Shown piece by piece: positions 59,290-64,000 of a stretch of DNA of 64,000 bases (the first letter of the stretch is position 1; the number at the start of each line of letters is the position of its first letter). The translations under genes were made by a program, and so were the position numbers. Below the pieces are notes generated by a model. The model made no database searches. It saw only the letters and a list, made by a program, of their open reading frames with translations, and had not been told where the DNA came from. The DNA is taken from contig OY751494.1 of the NCBI GenBank assembly GCA_963565915.1, positions 2,914,001 through 2,978,000 on the forward strand, in the 5' to 3' direction. Source of the stretch: Entoloma clypeatum (lineage: Eukaryota; Basidiomycota; Agaricomycetes; Agaricales; Entolomataceae).

Positions 59290-59477
59290 TGGAAAAGGAA
59301 GACAGAGATGGACCAGATCTATGGTGCGGGATTTCGAGGCTGACTTGGTCCGCCACGTCTGGTCATGAACGCGTTCAAGTCATGATTCAAGTTTCGACTC
59401 GGTGATGCCTTTCATCTCGGTTGAAGCTCCAAGGATCTACGTTACCTCTGGCGTTACAATTGCACCTTCACCTCGAA

Positions 59478-62400
59478 ATGAAGCTGACGCATCTCCTCTC
59501 CGTCTGCTCGTTCTTTCTCGTCTCTGTCCAAACCATCACTTGGACTGCCACCCCATTTAACCCTCCTTCTGTACCTCTTGCCGTGCGCACCCCTTATCTG
59601 TCTTGCTGGCTTCCCCAAGGCGCAGGTCGTTGGCTCTACATATCTTCTACCTCAAAGCGTACCATTGAACCCATTTTCTAGGCGCAGCCTTGAATGACGT
59701 TTGGCCCACTTTTTGGACGGGCTCCGTATGCATGTTTTTCTGGATTCACGGCTCGGCCCATGACATGCCCACATTCCTTTAGGTCCTTGGATGGGCAGGC
59801 TTCCTCAAAGTTGACGGGATTCCATATAGCTTTCTAGGAACCCCCGACGTCCCCGGTGCAGCGTTCTCAAAGGCTGTCCAGCGAAGCACTAAGGTACATT
59901 GATAATCACTTCATTGGTTCAACTCGTCGAGTTTCTGCTTTGTTTCTTTCAGTTTACAGCGACTCGGAGCATTTTCGTGTTATCGGCGGGGCCGATAGAC
60001 GTCACGGTCACTTTCTTGAGTCCCGTCGAGGTAAACCAAATGCTTTCGATAAATCATGTGTCAACTTACAAGATTACAGGCCACGGATCTCCTAAAGCAG
60101 TCGATTCCTTTCGCCTATATGGCCGTCTCGGCTGCATCAACTGACGGCGCATTTCACACCGTCCAGGTATATTCGGATATCAGCGCAGAATGGATTTCTG
60201 GAGACAACACTCTGATCGCTAATTGGACCACAACGACGGGCAGCATCCTGACGCACCAAGTACAACTACAAAACCAATCTGCATTCGCCGAGATCAACGA
60301 TCACGTTCAATGTAGGAAATCATACGTTCCCTCCTCTGACCTTCGTTCTGACCCTGGCTATAGATGGTTCTGCTTTCTACTCACTATTGAACGTGAGTAT
60401 TCCCTGATAAGCTCAGATGCGCTCTGATGTGTTTACTTGTCTACCTACAGACAGCAGATGCGACATACCAAACGGGAAAAGACACCATTCTTCGTGCACA
60501 ATTCATCAACTACGGACGACTTCAGAATACCAGAGACACTGATTTCCGCGCCATTCAAGACAACTGGCCTGTCTTTGCGTTTGCTCGTGACTTTGGGTCA
60601 ATCAAAGCAACAACACAACCTGTTGTTTTTTCTGTCGGTCATATTCGCGACCCCGCGATTCATTATGTGGTGCCTGGAGGTACCCAATCTCGCAGCCTTT
60701 ACTTTTGGAGCCAGTATTCCACACCTGCAAACCTGGTAAAAGAGCAATCCTCAGTTCTGTCCCGATTCTCATCTGGTTTCTTGCTCAAAGATATCGGCCT
60801 TCCTCGGCGATTTCCCCGATGCCTTCACCCGAGCTACAGCTTTCGATGCAAAAGTTGCTGTGGATGCAAACAAAATTTCGAGCGATTATGCTGCCATCGT
60901 CGAACTTTCAATCAGACAAGCTCTTGGTGCGATGGAGGTCACTATATCGAACAATAGCGATGGATCATGGAACAGAACCGATGTCATCGTTTTCATGAAA
61001 GGTATGTCTCATGGTGTTGTTTTCTCCTGATGCAGTTATCCAAAATAAATTGAAGAGATATCCAGCGATGGAGTGCGTGTTTCATGTCATTGTGTGGCAA
61101 CTGGCTACCTCATACAAAGTCAGAACGTCAATACGGTTGATGTCATTTTCCCAGCATGGCCCACCCTGTTATATACGAACCCGCGATTGGGTAAGTATCT
61201 CTTGGAGGGCTTATTCCGGTACCAAGCTAGCGGTTTGTACCCCAACAAATGGAGTGTCCACGATCTCGGCAAGCGATTTTTTTTTGGCGTAGTCGATCCC
61301 CTGACTTGAAAATCCAGGTTCGAGCTATCCACAGGCGCTCGGACACAATACTGGCAACGACGAAGCAATGCCAGTAGAAGGTTAGCTATACTTATCATAT
61401 GATAGAAACTTACTTCTTCCTCAGAGAGTGGGAACATGATCATCATGGCCTTAAGCTATGCCCAGAGAACAGGGGATAATTCCCAGCTCATCCGATATGC
61501 ATGTTGCTCTATACTCTATTCGACTTCTTCTCATCTCGGTCCCGTAGGCTGCACTCTTGGACCAATGGACACAGTTCTTAATTGCCGACTCCCTCATTCC
61601 TAACAACCAACTGAGCACCGATGATTTCGCCGGTACACTTGCGAATCAAACCAACCTTGCCATCAAGGGCATTGTTGGTATCAAAGCCATGGCCCAAATC
61701 AATCAAATTATAGGCAACACTGGCGCGAGCTCCAATTATTCTGTAAGCTTACTTATATCCCAGATTTGGTGTGCGGATATTGGATCGTGTCCCACAGAGC
61801 ATTGCTGCGAATTACGTCAATAAGTGGCAATCCCTTGCAACGTCATCTACCGGAGAGCATCTCACTCTCTCAGTAAGATTCATGCCCAAAAGATATCACT
61901 GATCTAACGTTTCTGTGCAGTATGGCAATAACTCAAGGTGCAAAGAATGCACGCAAAAAGGATGGGAAAGCTAATATTACATTCAGCTGGGGTCTGTCTT
62001 ACAATCTTTATGCGGACAAGCTTTTGAGGTTGAACCTCTTCCCGAACTCGGTGTATACCATGCGTAGGGCTTTCCTTGGCCTGAATAATGTCGTATTGAC
62101 ACTGCATAAGAAACCGCATGGTACAAGACAGTCGCCCGTTGAGTCTGTCTCATCGCATCCAAAGTTCCCCATTGAATTCAATCGCGCAGAGCCATTTGGA
62201 GTTCCACTGGACACTCGGTATGCGTCCCCGTCCATGTCACAAGACAAAATACAGAATTCTCAATCAGACTTGTAGCCATACTTACACGAAGACAGGCTTG
62301 TCAACCTGACCCTTGAGAAATTAACCTGCGCTAAGTATTTTTACAGACTGGCAGATTTGGACATCTGGCATCGTCACGGAGATCGCAACTCGGGATCTTT

Positions 62401-62642
62401 TAATCGGTTCGGTGAAGAAGTTTGCATCCGACGGACTGAGTTCCCAGCCTTTCGGTGACTGGTATGAAACGGTTAACGGGGCCCCTGAAGGTTTTCGTGC
62501 ACGCCCTGTAGTTGGCGGTCATTTAGGTATCGTCAAATTCCTTTGACTGACCTATCGTGGTGTGATAACAATGCATCTTGTTTATTTAGCTCTCGTATGT
62601 CACTTGTTGCCCTTGGAGAGAATCACATTATACCTGTTCTGA
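59478..62642 (+). CDS. Secreted glutaminase GtaA-like (DUF4964-DUF5127-DUF4965-DUF1793)
   Basis: A large extracellular glutaminase of the Aspergillus GtaA type, which hydrolyses glutamine to glutamate and ammonia. A signal peptide (MKLTHLLSVCSFFLVSVQT) leads into TATPFNPPSVPLAVRTPYLS and GAALNDVWPTFWTGS. The middle has SAGPIDVTVTFLSPVE and PFAYMAVSAASTDGAFHTVQ, followed by VYSDISAEW. The C-terminal catalytic-like region has VDVIFPAWPTLLYTNPRLGK, YLLEGLFRYQASGLYPNKWS, SSYPQALGHNTGNDEAMPVE, LLDQWTQFLIADSLIP-type and QLSTDDFAGTLANQTNLAIK blocks. AEPFGVPLDTR and FRARPVVGGHLAL close it. More than a dozen short introns interrupt it. One (61269-61317) needs a GC donor to join DLG to SSYPQ. No disabling stop or frameshift was found. 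It probably supplies nitrogen outside the cell. Confidence 0.86.
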
Positions 62643-62771
62643 CACGCTCGCAGCTCATTTTGTAGAGCCCCTTGGTCTTGGATGCGGGAGACCGCAATGT
62701 TACCTCGTTAATGGATGTATTTCATGTGGACTCTACAGCTTGTGTCCTTCCGTCCAATGTGCGCCTTGCTC

Positions 62772-63730
62772 TCAATCATACAGATCGAAAACCTCATCAT
62801 CATCCTCTTGTCGATTTGATGCCACCTTGTAAATTGGCAAACTATTACCATCTGATTTTTGAATCACACCTTCCAAAAGGCTCAGTGAATGAGCTTCACG
62901 GTATACCATGGAGACTTACCACAAGCCGAAAGCCTCAATTCAAGTACAGCAGTATCGAATTTGTCCGAGTTTCCTAGTTGTTCAAACCCGATTAGCCTGT
63001 ATCAAGTCAGTGCATTATGTCTATCACAAACAGTGGCCTGCTCACTTGTCGCTGGACACGCCATTGATAAAACACATGACGCATGGAAGAACCCTAACTC
63101 CAAGTCTTTCGACGAGCCATGGTACATTCTCTACGAAGACGCGAAAAAAGCGGGTAGCGAAATATTTCGGCGCCAATTTCTACTGGCCGATGTGAGTGAT
63201 TCTAGCGAGACAATGAGGGAGAGCATACAGCGAGGTGTTTATCCATTATCTCGCATCGTTTGTAATTCGTATGGTAGAAATGAATTACACATCGAGGTTC
63301 ATTCCTAGTGGATGGGTAGCCCAAACGGTCATGAAAGGGGACGATGGGACTCACGCACTTACACGAATCACCTCTTTCTCCTCCATGATCTCTGTATAAC
63401 GGCCATGTTCTTTTTCCTTCATCTCGGTCATGCGTTGCATCCTGGAAGAATATCTGGTCAGTCAATCAGAGAGGCGGGACACTGTTGACCGGAGGAAGCA
63501 CCTCACTCTCTTCTCAATGCATCGAGACCTTGTTCTCTCATCATGGCATCACCGTTGTTCTCTATCTCTGCCTCGAGTTCAGCAAAGAGGGCCTCGTCGT
63601 CGTCTTCGTTTTCTGCGTCATGGGATCGCGACCGCGTGCCCTCTGGATGAACTGATTCGACAATTCGGGCGGCTAAAGATGCAATTCTGGGGTTGCTATA
63701 GACGGCGTTTACGGCGATGATGACTTCCAT
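62772..63730 (-). CDS. Phosducin-like/TXNDC9-type thioredoxin-fold protein (PLP1-like)
   Basis: A cytosolic co-factor related to yeast Plp1 and human TXNDC9, which helps the CCT chaperonin fold tubulin and actin. The N-terminal helix part includes DEALFAELEAEIENNGDAMM and REQGLDALRRE, followed by a Met/Glu-rich helix. The thioredoxin-like domain has RCVIHFYHTNYKRCEIMDKH and then LVERLGVRVLPCVMCFINGV. After an intron, LIGFEQLGNSDKFDTAVLEL and RLSACG match the family's end of fold. The final exon gives VIQKSDGNSLPIYKVASNRQ, an acidic EDDDEVFDLYD and a stop at 62772-62774. The CXXC redox pair is absent, as usual. A 139-codon frame on the other strand (62889-63308) is only its antisense shadow. 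The start is 128 bp from that of DOM34. Confidence 0.85.
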
Positions 63731-63858
63731 ATATTTTATAGTTCTTACCTATCCATTGTAATTGCACGGTTCGAATGGACAAGGAACAAGAAAGGAAATA
63801 TAGATTGAATAATCGTGACCTCTCTGGACTATCAATTCGCCATCATCACCAACCCCCA

Positions 63859-64000
63859 ATGAAGCTGGTCAGTCGACATATCGACAAGCATGGCGCTGTA
63901 TGTTCCTCGACACCGCCGTTGTAATCGAACCTGATAACTAACTCCATTCAGGGTCACGTCACCCTTCGTCCCGAGGATGATGAAGACATGTGGCATTTGT
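63859..64000 (+). CDS. DOM34: Ribosome-rescue factor DOM34/Pelota, 5' part only
   Basis: The window ends inside this gene. Exon 1 encodes MKLVSRHIDKHGA. A 57-nt intron follows, and exon 2 continues GHVTLRPEDDEDMWHL to the edge. This is the characteristic start of Pelota/Dom34, which works with Hbs1 to split stalled ribosomes in no-go and non-stop decay. About 30 residues of a protein usually near 390 aa are visible, so nothing can be said about the eRF1-like domains. The start is fixed by the strictly conserved opening MKLV. Confidence 0.9.

Noticed and set aside
62889..63308. 139-codon plus-strand open frame starting with ATG
   Set aside because: It is antisense to the PLP1-like gene, whose thioredoxin-fold exons (LVERLGVRVLPCVMCFINGV, LIGFEQLGNSDKFD) lie on the minus strand there.
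63740..63790. GGTTCGAATGG resembling a tRNA B box
   Set aside because: No A box, acceptor stem or anticodon arm can be folded around it. It lies in the short divergent promoter of PLP1-like and DOM34.
1..64000. Search for transposon ends, CRISPR arrays, rRNA and secondary-metabolite clusters
   Set aside because: I saw no long direct or inverted repeats, spacer arrays, rRNA blocks, or polyketide or peptide synthetase domains. The NTPase-REase gene has no visible terminal repeats.

Overview
This window is nuclear DNA of a filamentous basidiomycete, most likely an Agaricomycete. Almost every gene is cut by short introns of about 45-60 nt. The gene set is fungal: a DOM34, RPL6, APS1, COX18, RRN7, URA3-type decarboxylase and ceramide synthase complement. 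Several families are typical of mushrooms, including a DUF6534 membrane protein and a P-loop/REase-like protein of the CRN-related kind. I see no plasmid, virus, rRNA, tRNA, CRISPR array or complete transposon. All assignments come from reading translated exons and recognising family motifs; no database search was run.

Layout, left to right. 0.2-11.3 kb: a DUF262 protein (+), DCC1 (-), a Vps70/NAALADase-type M28 peptidase (+), a DUF6534 seven-helix-type membrane protein (-), a coiled-coil protein with a C-terminal Cys/His motif (-), and AP-1 sigma (+). 11.7-21.4 kb: glutamine synthetase (+), a DUF2264 protein (+), an ERJ5-like ER J-protein (-), RRN7 (+), and a proline/serine-rich coiled-coil protein (+). 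22-29.8 kb: an unrecognised protein (-), a TMA17-like chaperone (-), an SDT1/PHM8-type HAD nucleotidase (-), RPL6 (+), COX18 (+), the centromeric histone H3 variant CENP-A (-), and a GFD2-like DEDDh protein (+). 29.9-37.4 kb: ceramide synthase (-), RNA exonuclease REX3 (+), a PHAF1 homologue (-), and DNA polymerase epsilon subunit DPB2 (+). 37.8-49.5 kb: the giant FMP27/BLTP2 lipid-transfer protein (+), followed in the same direction by a DUF2985 membrane protein. 49.7-64 kb: URA3 (-), PUS7 (+), the P-loop/REase-like protein (-), a secreted GH18 chitinase (-), a secreted GtaA-type glutaminase (+), a phosducin-like thioredoxin-fold protein (-), and the first two exons of DOM34 (+), cut by the window end.

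The region is mostly housekeeping: DNA replication and cohesion (DCC1, DPB2), centromere (CENP-A), rRNA transcription and RNA modification or decay (RRN7, PUS7, REX3, DOM34), mitochondrial assembly (COX18), and trafficking and lipids (APS1, Vps70-like, LAG1, FMP27). Nitrogen genes (glutamine synthetase, extracellular glutaminase) and a chitinase lie among them, but nothing suggests one shared pathway.

Gene packing is very tight. Divergent start codons lie only 44-82 bp apart at four or more places, and several of these tiny promoters hold perfect repeats, palindromes or CACGTG boxes. Splicing is also unusual. At least five introns need a GC donor to keep the conserved frame, one predicted exon is only 10 nt, and one intron is only 33 nt.
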